Part shown: positions 45,001 through 56,840 of the stretch, one piece after another | Layout: every line of letters begins with the position of its first letter | How positions within the stretch are numbered: the first letter of the stretch is position 1 | DNA from: Gordionus sp. m RMFG-2023 | Lineage: Eukaryota > Nematomorpha > Gordioida > Chordodea > Parachordodidae | Length of the DNA: 64,000 bases | Direction of reading: 5' to 3' | NCBI RefSeq assembly: GCF_954871325.1 | Contig: NC_088775.1 | Coordinates: forward strand, 4,141,475-4,205,474 | Notes under the pieces: generated by a model | Database searches by the model: none | What the model saw: only the letters and a program-made list of their open reading frames with translations | Told to the model about the DNA's origin: nothing | Program-made: the position numbers and the translations under genes

Positions 45001-46331
45001 CTAATTATTTATAGTTATTGTTAATAAAAGATCGGCAATGGCTGAGCTGGGCAACGGCTCATCACTTTTTTGATGGGCAGGTCCAGGCGAAATTTCCGGG
45101 CCAAGTCATGCAAAATTTGGGGAATTTTTTTTGTATTATATATATATGATTAGGATATTTCATTAGAATTTATAATCCATAATGTTTAGTGTTTTATAAA
45201 TTTAACCACTCCCCAAGATTATAAATAGTTGTTTATTTTTGGTGTTCAACATTTTGGTTTAGGTCTTTAATTTAAAAATCTGATCATTCCTCAACCTAGG
45301 TAAAATATCGAAACTATACCGAGCCAAGTCATGTTCTGGCTCAGGCCTAGGCAAAACCAAATTCCCATTGATCCGAACTGTGCTTGAGAATATTTTCCAT
45401 TTTACAAACCTCTAACTGTTATATTATTATAACTAAAACTTAATTAATAAGCTCTGTTTAATAAATATCTTTTTTTTATGTTATATAAATCCATGAAATT
45501 GTTTATTATCCTTACATCTGTAGGCGATGAAACAATTTTATAGATTTATTTCTGAGAAAAAGAAGAAAAAGCACAAAATGAATATCCTATGACAATATAG
45601 CAATATGAAATATCCAAGCCAAGGTTCATTTTTTACTTAAATGATAAGGATGTTGGGTTTATAAAATCGATTAAAACAAAAAGAAGACATTTTTTTCTGA
45701 AATATTATAATAGGTTTAAAAAATAAATACTCAAATTTGTAAGAAATGGAAATATAAATAAGTTCGAATTATTAAATAAATTAAAATGGTAACCGGTGAT
45801 AAGAGAGCGGTTAGATGACACCTTACTTAATCTAATTGTTAAATTTTAATTACTTAATTCCCTTTTGGTAATGCATTATATGACTATAAAATAATTTCAA
45901 AATTGAAATATTCAAATAAAAACCCCATCGCTTTTTTTTGAATGATGATTGATCTAAAAGGTTCAGTTATCAACATCCAAAATTTTGATAAAATTTATTG
46001 TTGAGAACTTCAGATATATAATAGCATACAAATTTATTATTGTTGACAGAGGCCAAATGTTAGGTTAAAACTTAAAATAAGACAAAAACTAAAGTGTGAT
46101 AATAACAGCTAGTTTAAATTTATTTAGCTTGACCTTTTTATAAATTCTTTGATTGAACCTGTAAATCATAAAAATGGCATTGATAATCTACAGCTATGCT
46201 AGTATCTTTTTCTAATTTATTAATATATAAACTGCCTATAAAAGTTTATTATGTTGATTCAAAAAAAAAAAAATCAAATACGCCACCTCGCGGATTTATA
46301 ATTATATATTTTTTAAAAATATTATATTTTT
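45001..46331 (+). repeat. family A long subtype, copy 1
   Basis: Carries about 1 kb not present in short units: ATCGGCAATGGCTGAGC, CCACTCCCCAAGATTATAAA, TGGTGTTCAACATTTTGG, AATATCCAAGCCAAGGTTC and TTTGAATGATGATTGATC, ending at TACGCCACCTCGCGG (46279-46293). Aligned along its length with 51030-52330. Confidence 0.65.
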
Positions 46332-47560
46332 TTATAATAAAACTTGCGATTTTGATGAAGTATCTGCTTTAATAATATGTTCAGATGTCAGTGTTTTAAC
46401 AAATTTCCTGTGCTAATGTTTATTGAAAAGTTTTGAATTTTATAGAGATTATATTTTACAATTAGGTGGGACAAATTTCAACCGGCTGTGTAATAAAGGG
46501 TTAAATCATGTCATAATAAAAAATATATAACTTTTATAGAAAATTAAGCAAAGAGCTTATAACCAGGCAAGGGCATAATATAGAATTTTTTGATAATTGT
46601 TTGAAATATCTACCAAAAAACTTATTTTACTAAAAATTTTCTGAATTTGCCTTTTTTACAGTTGCTTCTTCAGTGTATCTTTTATTAATATATTACAAAA
46701 TGTGTTGATGAAATTTATTACACCCCCCCCCCCTTCCTATAACTGTATTAATTAAATATGCGAATTTACATTTAATCATATTTATCGAAAAAGTGCCAAA
46801 TTTTTTATATGAGAACCATTTAAGGTATTGTATAAGTTTTAAAAAATGTTTATCAAAATAAAATATTTAGCACTTGTTATTATAAATCAAAGAATATTAT
46901 ATGTGATGATATTTATATCTCACCCCCCCCCCCCCCCATAACTTTTTTAACAAATAACATGTGCTATATTTATAATTTTTCTGTCATTTTAATTATATTT
47001 TATTTAAAAAAAATTTTTTTTTAAATTTATAATTTAAAATTGTTTTATAAATTTATTTTAAAATTGTTTAATAAATTACTTTAAAATTGTATTCTAAAAA
47101 AATTCTAAAAAAAGGTAAAAAATTTTTAATTATATTAAACTAGAAATAATTTTTTTTAATTATGTTATAATTAATTTTCATTTTATAAAATTTAAACAAA
47201 AAATTAAAATTAATGTAATCTACCATTCTTCGTACCCAATAATAAAGCAACTGAGCTCTGGTATTTTATATTTTATTTTAATAACCATTTTTTTTAATGT
47301 GCCATTAAAATACTTTTATATTTTTTTAAAATTTTTATATTATTTTAATTTATATATTTTTGAAAATATAATTATCATTTTATAAAATTTAAAAATTAAA
47401 GCCATCTACAATTCTCGTACCCAATAATAAAGCTCACTGAGCTCTGGTATAATTATTTTATATTTTATTTGAAATTTAGTATTTATTTAACAAATTTCCA
47501 TTTTTATCTCTTAAATTTTTATTATATTTATAAAATATATTAATAATGTATATATTTAGT
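46332..47560. other. gene-poor stretch with a local duplication
   Basis: TCGTACCCAATAATAAAGC and CTGAGCTCTGGTAT recur at about 47231-47265 and 47413-47450 within duplicated blocks of about 120 bases. C tracts lie at 46731-46740 and 46923-46937. No gene recognised. Confidence 0.45.
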
Positions 47561-47965
47561 TAGTGTTTGCAACGGTCCGGTCCCGTCCGGTCCCTTTTTT
47601 CTAAAATAAGACCGGACCGATGGACTGTTAAGCCAAATTAGACCGGACCGTGGGACCATCGGTTTGGTCTGCTGGACCGGTCGGTCCGGTCCCATGTAAT
47701 TTTTTTTATTAAGCTACAAAAGTTTTTCCTGGAAATTTTGCTAGTATGGATATAACATGACCATTTTTATGTCGGTAATTGTTTAGAATATTTATTTTAA
47801 AGGTATTATAAGTAGTATAATAAACTTTTATCTTCTTTTATCGGTCTTCGGTCGGACCTGACCATAGGACCGTGTTGTGGGACCGGACTGGACAGTGGGA
47901 CCCAAGAGCATGATGGAACCGACTCGACCGGTCCGACCGGTCCGACTGGACCATTGCAAACACTA
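47561..47965. mobile_element. GC-rich hAT-type MITE
   Basis: 405 bp with ends TAGTGTTTGCAACGGTCCGG and CCATTGCAAACACTA, and a perfect 8-bp target-site duplication TATTTAGT (47553-47560 and 47966-47973). Each terminal 150 bases is packed with GGTCCGGTCC/GGACCGG motifs, in striking contrast with the surrounding AT-rich DNA; the central 120 bases are AT-rich. Non-coding. The repeated motif is a plausible transposase-binding array. Confidence 0.9.
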
Positions 47966-48360
47966 TATTTAGTACAATACATTACGAGGTTAATATCTAA
48001 GATATTTATAAAGCCAATATTTCAAAAAAGTTATTAAGACTCTTTTTTTTTACATTTTTTTAAAAAATTAAATTTATTCATTTTTTAAAAAAAACATAAA
48101 ACAATTAAAGCCAACTTGCAATTTTCCTGCAGTAACGTCTAATATTAGAAATACAAAGTTAATTATTACAATATTTTTATATCTAATGTTATAATATACA
48201 TTTTACATGTTTATTTTTATAAGAGTTGTTATAAGATATATTTTAAATGGTTCCACGTCAATTCGGCCCGGCGATAATGCATATCTATTACAGTTGCAAT
48301 TTATTATATTTTAGTTAGTATTAAAAAATCAGGATAATTAAATATAAATCATTTTGAATG

Positions 48361-48870
48361 TTGGTCCTAAAAAATTTCAATTTTATTTACTAAATATTAA
48401 TAAATCGAAAAATATTAGCTAACATTTACACCTAATTCTTTAATTGACCAATTTACCACATTATAATGTATGTTGATTAGTAGCCAATATTCTGTAAGCC
48501 TGTAGATTTTGTGCATAGAAGGAAGAAAAAAAAGAAAAAGATTTGACCTCTATCTCTAATCTTATATATTATTTTTACTACAATCTTAATCAACCGTTCT
48601 TAAAAATAAACCCAAAATACCCTCTTATAAGTACTATAATGTTAAATCCTAAATCCCCTTTTCACGCCTAATTTTAGACCCAAATGTAAGATTCGATATA
48701 GAAGTCCAAACCTTTTTTCTTATATCCCCAAAATCTAGGCTTACATAACATTGGCTACTAATCAACATACCTTATGTGATAAATTGGTCAACCAAAGAAA
48801 TAGGTATACATATTGGTTATTATTATTTTTGATATTAATCATTTAGTAAATAAAATTGAGATTCTTGTAT
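48361..48870. mobile_element. foldback element with arms of about 150-180 bases
   Basis: The left arm (TTTCAATTTTATTTACTAAA through TTGATTAGTAGCCAAT and GTAAGCCTGTAGATTTTG) is repeated inverted on the right (CAAAATCTAGGCTTAC, ATTGGCTACTAATCAAC, TTTAGTAAATAAAATTGAG). The arms diverge by perhaps 15 percent. A short unique centre lies at about 48540-48700. Superfamily not assigned. Confidence 0.7.
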
Positions 48871-49929
48871 AGGAGGGGGGGGGGGGTTGGATTTAAGTTA
48901 TGTTGTAAAATTTTATGATTATATATTTGATTCTTATACTAAACTATTCCAAAATTTTCTTTTATTCTACATCACAAGCAGTGTTTAAATTTTTTATTAA
49001 AATTTGAAATACCATTCCTTAAATGTTAGAAAATTGAAGCATTGTTAACTGACGTATTATTTGGTAATCATGGAAATCATCTAATATCTGATATTTGTTT
49101 TATTTACTAGAGATAATATTTTAAAATAAGCTCCACGAGCCTTGGAAAAAAATTATCTATAAGTTTTTTTTAATAATTGAGGGGGATTAAGCTGAATATT
49201 CTCTCCGAGGATGCATTCTATTGGTTAACATATAAATATGGGGAATTCCATATCAAATAGACAAAGGTTTCAACCCCGACCCCCTTCAATTTTTCTTAAA
49301 TTTAGCACATTGTTAGTATATATGATAAAACTAAGAAAAAGATGAAATTTTACCTCCCATCACTGCTTATCCGCTGATATGAGCGTTTAGAGCGCTTAAA
49401 AATGGTATATTTTTGACAAAATCCCCTTCAAATATCTCGAAAAATACTTTTGTTAGAAAAATAATTTAAGTTTTATTATGTAGCCTAATAATAGTTATTT
49501 AAATATGATATAAATATAAATGTAATAAAAATTTGAATAATATCGAAAATCGGACATATAAAACCGGAAATGTTCGTAGAAAAAAAAGATATTTTTTTAA
49601 AATTTTTTTTACTGTAGATAGATATCATACTGATTTATATTTGTACCAAATCCTAGACTACGATAAACATGGGTCTAGGAGTTATGGGTATTTATATGGC
49701 TAAAATTGATCAAATTTAACATAAATATTATCATATTAAAATTTAATGAATAGTTATGAAATAATTTTTTTATTTCAAAATTATTTCAAAATGATAGACC
49801 CTTACTTTTTTTTATCCTTGACAAAAATTTTGAGAGGTGGCTACCTTATTTAACGTTAGTTGACCATTCATTTATAGCTTCGCAACAATTATTATTTGAA
49901 AACTTTTAAAATCCAATTTAAATGATGCG
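48871..49929. other. gene-poor stretch
   Basis: Begins with a G tract (48874-48885). The patch at 49180-49450 is compositionally more complex but gave no recognisable protein in any frame. Confidence 0.4.
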
Positions 49930-50311
49930 AATTCTTAGTTATTGGGGGATTAAATCATAAAAATGGCATTCATAATCTACAGCTAGGCTAGTATTTTTTT
50001 CTAATTTATTAATATATAAACTACCTATAAAAGTTTACTATTTTGATTCAAAAAATAAAATAAACATTCTAAATACGCCACCTTGCGGATTTTTATTTAT
50101 TTATCTTTTAAAAATATTTAAATATTTTATAAAAAAATAATTTACATATTAACTTAATTTTAATTGGTGTTGATATACTATTAATTTGATTTATTGTGAA
50201 GGTAATTCATTTTTGATATGAGTTCATATATTATTAATGTGATCTATTGTGAATGATGTGTTATTGGTTTAATTTGAATTAAACATATAAAATATCTAAA
50301 TTTAATTGACA
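49930..50311 (+). repeat. family A long subtype, tail copy
   Basis: Matches 52190-52530: AAATGGCATTCATAATCTAC, TACGCCACCTTGCGG (50074-50088), then GATATACTATTAATTTG and GTGATCTATTGTGAATGATG. In the relative, TATCTAAATTTATTAAAAAA continues directly into sequence that here resumes only at about 50966, so 50312-50965 is an insertion of roughly 650 bases. Confidence 0.6.
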
Positions 50312-50555
50312 AATACTAGGTCTAGGGAAGCCAGGAATATTTTAACAACACAAAATATTAATATGACAAAAAATTCAAATAAAAATTTTTCTACACAATT
50401 ATGGTTCCTTTTTGGGGACTCAATTATAGAATTTTATTTTTAATTATATAATTATAAACTTATAAATTATAATATTTTTAATTAGGTTTTTTATTATTAT
50501 AAAATTGTATTTTTAATTTTATAGATGGAAATTTTTAATAAAGATGAATAATGTT

Positions 50556-50684
50556 TGTATAAAATAAAATAGAAGCTATTTAAAATATTTTTCTACTAAA
50601 ATAACAGTATTCACTTTGATCTCTTAATGGTAGTGTTGTTAATTGGTTGGTAGTGTAATAGACCCGGGTTCAGACCCGGAGTCT
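50556..50684 (+). mobile_element. tRNA-like short retroposon
   Basis: A 129-bp segment between two copies of AGATGAATAATGTT (50542-50555 and 50685-50698). Its last 70 bases look tRNA-like (GATCTCTTAATGGTAGTG, then a GGTTCAGACCC B-box-like element) and include a strong hairpin, AGACCCGGG and CCCGGAGTCT around TTCAGA. The 14-bp direct repeats suggest target-primed insertion. The A box is weak and no tRNA identity is offered. Confidence 0.4.
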
Positions 50685-51029
50685 AGATGAATAATGTTGT
50701 TTCAAATATTTAAAATATATTTATCAATAATATCAAACTTAGATATTAAAATCCTGCAAGCAACTCAGATTTAAAAATAATTTTTATCGGGATAACTTAG
50801 AACTTATAAATACCAAATAGGATTAAAATGAATTATTATGTAGGTTAGCTGAGAGATTATTTCAAGCTATACCATCCTGATCCTAGTTAGAATTAGATAC
50901 GAACTGGGATTTGTTTAATTTCATCAACTAGAAGGCGAATATTTCATAATATACTATTATTATAAAATAATTTTTATTTTCGGTTTTTTTAATAATAAAA
51001 TTAAGTATCTGTAGCTAAATATTTAAAGA

Positions 51030-52560
51030 TATATTATTAAAAGATCGTCAATGCCCGAGCTTGACAACGACTGAGAATTTTTTTTTAATGTGTAGGTTTA
51101 GATTAATTAATTTCTGGACCAAATCCGGCAAAACTTATGGATATATTTTTGTATATATATATATATATATTATGATGAATTTATGATATTTCATTAGAAG
51201 TTATAATCCATAGGGTTTAGTGTTTTATAATTTTAACCACTCCCCAAGATTATAAATAGTTATTTATTTTTGGTGTTCAACATTTTGGTTTAGGTCTTTA
51301 ATTTAAAAATCTGATCATTCCTGGTACAACCTAAGTAAAATATCGTAACCAGACAGGTCGGGTTCTAGGTCAGGTTTAGGCAAAACCAAATTCACATTGA
51401 TCGGAACTGTGCTTGAGAGTTTTTTCATTTTACAAACCTCTAACTGTTATATTATTATAGCTATAACTTAATTAATAATCTCTGTTTAATAAATATCATT
51501 TTTTTATGTTATATAAATCCATGAAATTGTTTATTAGCCTTACATCTGAAGGCGAAGAAAGGATAATAAACAATTTCATAGATTTATAACTGAGTAGAAG
51601 AAGAAAAAACACAAAATGAATATCCAATGACATTATATAACAACATGAAATATCCAAGCCAAGGTTCATTTTTTACTTAAACGATAAGGAGGGTTGATTA
51701 AAACAAAAATAAGGCATTTTATTATGAAATATCATATAGGTTTAAAAAATAAATACTCAAATTTGTAAGAAATGGAAATATAAATAAAAATGTTTGAATT
51801 ATTAAATTAATTAACCTGGGAACCGGGGATAATAGAGACGGGGTTAAAGGAAACCTTGCTTAATCTAATTGTTAAATTTTAAAACTTTATTCCCTTATGC
51901 ATTATATGACTATAAAATAATTTTAAAATTGTATTATTTAAGTAAAAACCTCATCTCTTTTTTGAATGATGATTGATCTAAAAGGTTGAAATATCAACAT
52001 ATCCAAAATTTTGATAAAATTTATTGTTCAGAACTTCAGATATATATTAGCATACAAATTTATTATTATTGACAGGCGCCAAATATTAGGTTAAAACTAT
52101 AGATATGACAAAAGAAAAAGTGTGATAATAACAGCGAGTTTAAATTTATATAGCTTGACCTTTTTATAAATTCAATGATTGAACCTGCAAATCATAAAAA
52201 TGGCATTCATAATCTACAGCTATGCTAGTATCTTTTTCTAATTTATTAATATATAAAATACCCATAAAAATTTACTATTTTGAATCAAAAAATAAAATAA
52301 CCACCTCGCGGATTTTTAATTATTTTTTTTTTTAATATTTTTTTTATTTTATAAAAAAAATAATTTACATATTAATTCAATTTTAATTAGTGTTGATATA
52401 CTATTAATTTGATTTATTGTGAAGGTAATTCATTTTTGATATGTGTCCATATATTATTAATGTGATCTATTGTGAATGATGTGTTATTGGTTTAATTTGA
52501 ATTAAACATATAAAATATCTAAATTTATTAAAAAATAATTTTTATTTTCGGTTTTTTTAA
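51030..52560 (+). repeat. family A long subtype, copy 2
   Basis: Along-length match to 45001-46331, with the same order of blocks, then a tail (52370-52560) that matches 50150-50311 and 50966-51010. Its GC-rich motif is altered to AACCACCTCGCGG (52299-52311), the only copy in which the GGTGGCG core is lost. Confidence 0.65.
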
Positions 52561-53159
52561 TAATAAAATTAAGTATCTGTATCTAATTTTTTGAATAAAA
52601 TCACATGTTTTCTTATGTGATAAAAAAATTAAATAAATATACACATGATTTTAAAATCTAAAATATAGATATGATATTAACGCATGGCGTGGCTTCTCTA
52701 GTTTCTATAAATATAATCAAATATTTTTATTTTACATAAAAAATTCAATATAAAATTGATAAATTAAGATATATTTAAAAATATTTTCAAGGACCGACCG
52801 AGTCCGAATTTTTAAAAATATTAGGCCCAGCCCAAACCCGATTATTTTAAATAGAATCCCGACCGAAGCCCGTTCGAGCCGGGTGGGGTCCGGGTCTAAC
52901 TTTTCAGATCTCTTGCTAGAATACTAAAGAGAGGTAATGGGTGCTTTTGGTTAAAATATAATTATTATAAAAATTTTATTGTTATAATAAAAAATATAGT
53001 TTTAAATTAACTAGGGCAATTATAAAATATAAGGTTGTAGGTTAAATATTGATCTCTACTTTTAAAAAATGTTCCACGGATTTATATTGAGCATTAATTT
53101 ATATCTTTTATTATAATATACATTAATCTCTACGATTTCTTTCTGCAATATTTGTCGAG
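52561..53159. other. AT-rich stretch with a GC-ended relic and family A scraps
   Basis: A patch at 52790-52905 (GGACCGACCGAGTCCG, GGCCCAGCCC, CGAGCCGGGTGGGGTCCGGG) resembles the end of a GC-rich MITE. After it, 52916-53160 reuses the TACTAAAGAGAGGTAATGGGT block of family A units. Confidence 0.4.
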
Positions 53160-54190
53160 TGGTGTAAATTTTTTTAAGACAACCTAAATTTAAAAATATA
53201 TTATTAAAAGATCATCAATGCCCGAGCTTGACAATTTCTGAGAAGAAGAAGAAAAAGCATATAATGAATATCCTATGGACATTATATAACAATATGAAAT
53301 ATCCAAGCCAAGGTTCATTTTTTTCTTAAATGATAAGGAGGTTGGGTTTTATAAAATCGATTAAAACAAAAAGAAGGCATTTTATTCTGAAATATTAAAT
53401 GAGCTTAAAAAGAAATACTCAAATTAGAAATGGAAATATAAGAAATAAATATTTGAATTAGTAAATAAATTAAAATGGTAACCGGAGATAAAAGAAACGG
53501 GGGTTAGAGGACACCTTACTTAATCTAATTGTTAAATAAACTTTATTCCCTTTTCGTTATGCATAATATGACTATAAAATATACAATTGAATTATTCAAA
53601 TAAAAACCTCATAGCTTTTTTTGAATGATGATTGATCTAAAAGGTTGAGTTATCAGCATATCCAAAATTTTGATAAAATTTTCAGAACTTCAGATATATA
53701 TATTAGTTTACCGATATATTATTATTAACAGAAGCCAAATGTTAGGTTAAAACTTAAAATATGACAAAAACAAAAGTGTGATAATAACAGCGAGTTTAAA
53801 TTTATTTAGATTGACCTTTTTATAAATTCAATGATTGAACCTGTAAATCATAAAAATGGCAGTACTAATCTACACCTAACTGCTAGTACCTTTTTCTAAT
53901 TTATTAAAATACGTTATATAAACTACCTATAAGAGTTTATTATTTTGATTCAAAAAATAAAATAAATATTTCAAATACGCCACCTCGTGGATTTTATTTA
54001 TTTTATAAAAAATTAATTTACATATTGATTCAATTTTAATTAGTGTGATATATTATTAATGTGATTTATTGTGAAGGTAATTCAATATATGGGTTGATAT
54101 AATTTTAATATGATCTATAGTGAATTATGTGTTAATATTGGTTTAATTTGAATAAAGCTAATAAAATATCTAAATATATATGTTATATAT
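53160..54190 (+). repeat. family A long subtype, copy 3 (internally deleted)
   Basis: Begins AAGATCATCAATGCCCGAGC, then jumps from GCTTGACAA directly to TTTCTGAGAAGAAGAAG; about 500 bases present in the other long copies are missing. It then continues through GAATGATGATTGATC to TACGCCACCTCGTGG (53976-53990) and the GTGATATATTATTAATG tail. Confidence 0.6.
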
Positions 54191-55199
54191 TTGAATTTTT
54201 TAAAAATAAAAAAATATTACCATTGTTGAACTTGAAACATATGATATGATTATTTATTGCAAATGCTAGAAGTGATGCTTTTAAATAAATCTTATCTTTA
54301 TAATTAGTGTTAATGATAGATGTAACATATGTGATTTTAAATAGGTTTTAGTTTTTTTTTGTGTTTGAAATAAGACATCAATAGAAACAATTATTTAACA
54401 ATATTCTTTTACCTATCTTATTTATTTTTTTTTTGGAAGAAAATCTTAAAATTGTATTTACATTTAATCTACATATTTTTCATTGTGATTAATATACCAC
54501 AATATATTTTAAACTGTCCACATCGGTTATGCTTAAAATATTATTGTATATTATTATTTTTTTTTCATTGTGATTATGCCACAAAATCATTTGTTTTTTT
54601 TATGTTTCACATTGTTCAATGATTATGTTAAAAATATTAATTTCCTTTATTTTATTTTTTTTTTGAAAAAAATTTTTTGGAACAAAATATCCATTTGATT
54701 AGCTATATATAATGAAATTGTATTTAAATGTAATATATATATATATTGATTATTAGTCTTTTATAAAAAAATATATTATATGTTTAATTAAAGCCCTGTT
54801 GTGTTGGTTGATAAGAAAATGGTTGACATATGGAAGTAATGGTAGTAAGGAGCTATGACTCAAATAGAACGTTTTAATGGATAATGAGATTAAGGTATCA
54901 CAAAAACTGATGAAAAATGAAGCGAATTTGGGAAGTTATGAAATGAAGAGTATCTTAGAAATTAAATTATATTTTTTTAGAGAATGTAACACGTGGCCTC
55001 TGAAAGTTGGGCGTGTTGTAGTTGTGTATTTTTGCATAATAAATATATAACTTCATATAATATTTAATGTCAATCAAATAATATTTAAATGTAGATTCGT
55101 AGATTTTATATGTAATTTTATGCAATATAATATGACAATTTTATAAATTACGCCATTATCAAATGAATGTTAATCAATGAATTATAAAATGTTAAGAAA
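54191..55199. other. gene-poor AT-rich stretch
   Basis: No gene or repeat recognised. The patch at 54790-55010 is less AT-biased but was not identified in any frame. Confidence 0.4.
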
Positions 55200-55450
55200 A
55201 TGGAAAAAATTCCTTTTAAGAAGATTTTATTATAAAAGTGGAAGTTTTGGTCATTCGTAACAATTTAAGAATTGTCAATTGTGGATGATTGTATAATGCG
55301 TATAAATCTTGCTGTAATAACCATGTAAATTGCGCGATAAAATTTTATGTTTATTATATGCCGTTCATCAAGGTAGAGATAAAATAAAATTATTGGCGAG
55401 TGAATATGTTTGGTGGCCTGATATGAATTTGATAAATTGAAAAGATTACA
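55200..55450 (+). pseudogene. Ty3/Gypsy integrase zinc-binding relic
   Basis: A short plus-strand segment recalls the integrase N-terminal H2C2 region, with a His-Gln-Gly motif and VWWPDMN, the WWP block that follows it in Ty3/Gypsy pol. It is strongly degraded, has no LTRs nearby, and is unrelated in detail to the element at 25346. An old fossil. Confidence 0.5.
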
Positions 55451-55469
55451 AATAAATATGTTCCATGTA

Positions 55470-56146
55470 ATACCATCAAAAATCTTTTCCAAGATCAAAA
55501 TTTGAAGATTTATTCACTTTAGGCAAATGTTTAAAACTCTGCAAAAACAAAAAAAAAGACTTTGATTATTATTTTATATTTTTAAAAATTAACATATGAT
55601 CCCATCAAAGAAACATTTTATAATTTATTAATTGGGTTTTTAAATTAGTTTAGGTTGGCCTATAGGCAACCCGAGGGGGGAGAAGGGGGGGGGGGGAATG
55701 CACAGGCTCGAGCCCCCTAAGATATTTGAATAACCCCTTGAAGCTAAAAAATTTTTTAGTGACTCCTTAATATCCCCTTGAACTAAAAATTAATTTTATT
55801 TTTAATTGCCCCCTGAACGATTTCTTTAATAATTCTATTGAGTAATATATAGATTTAATTTTATTATTTAAAATAAGACTATCAGTAGCATGGACAAGGG
55901 GAGGGGAGGGGGGGTTGAAACCCTCCCATCACCAGGCTTCTGGTTCTTTCAACGGTTAGGATTTCCCGAATTAACAACACTACAAACAAGAAATAATTCA
56001 ATTTTAAAAACATCTTTTATATGTTTAAAAAGTCATGTAAAATTTTCAAATAGGTAGAATGTTGTAATAAGAAAGAATAAATTGGGATATTTTTGTGAGG
56101 TTCTTCGGTGTCTTTTTGGCCAATAACCATTTTTTTTTATAATTTA
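55470..56146. other. family A end fragment and G tracts
   Basis: 55470-55675 matches the end of family A units (ATTTGAAGATTTATTC, AACTCTGCAAAAACAAA, AGGTTGGCCTATAGGCAACC). It breaks off into G-rich tracts at 55676-55697, with another near 55900-55912. The rest is unremarkable. Confidence 0.5.
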
Positions 56147-56618
56147 CCTATATGTAGGGGTGGGACCAATACCAATATAATATTGGTTTACAATACCAAT
56201 ACCAGAGTTGGGCAGTAACGTAATACTTGTATCTAAGATACAAGATACATGATCCTTTTGTATTTTGTACTCAGTATCTTATTGACATTTTTAATAAGAT
56301 ACTAGTATCTGTATCTAAGATCCTTTATTTTGAAAAGAATCTTGTATCTTTTTCATTTTCATTTTCTTTAAAAAGATACAGATACAGATTCTTTTTAATA
56401 TTCATATTTAAAACATTTACATATCACACAATGTAACTTTATTTTCTTCGTGAGATCTTGTATTATTTATTTTATTTTTTCCCGCTATATTTTAAATATA
56501 TTGATATCCAAAATTAGTTGAAAATTTTACAGGTCACAATAGATAGATTAAAAATAACAACACCAAAACTAAATAAGTAAAGGATATATTATATATGTAA
56601 TATTTTTTAATTTATAGA

Positions 56619-56840
56619 ATGTTTAACATTCATGGTAGTGAAGATGAAATTATGGAGATAGGTTCTCCTGAATCAAATCCGAATCTTAAAATTTTAGATA
56701 GAAAATTTTATAATGTAATTCATGTGAAAAAGGACAAGGTACAAACTGAATGTCAAAGTTGCACTAGTAAAAAAAGTTATTAACGGTTCAACACAAACTT
56801 TGTTAAACATATTAAAGTATATTATACATTTTTATTTTAT
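56619..56840 (+). pseudogene. BED-finger remnant of the middle hAT transposase
   Basis: ATG at 56619 opens MFNIHGSEDEIMEIGSPES; farther on KVQTECQSCTSKKSY gives the C-x2-C half of a BED finger. After an in-frame TAA at 56771-56773 the frame continues NTNFVKHIK, its His half. A pyrimidine-rich TTTTTTAATTTATAG precedes the ATG and could be a splice acceptor. No further transposase sequence is left. Confidence 0.5.
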
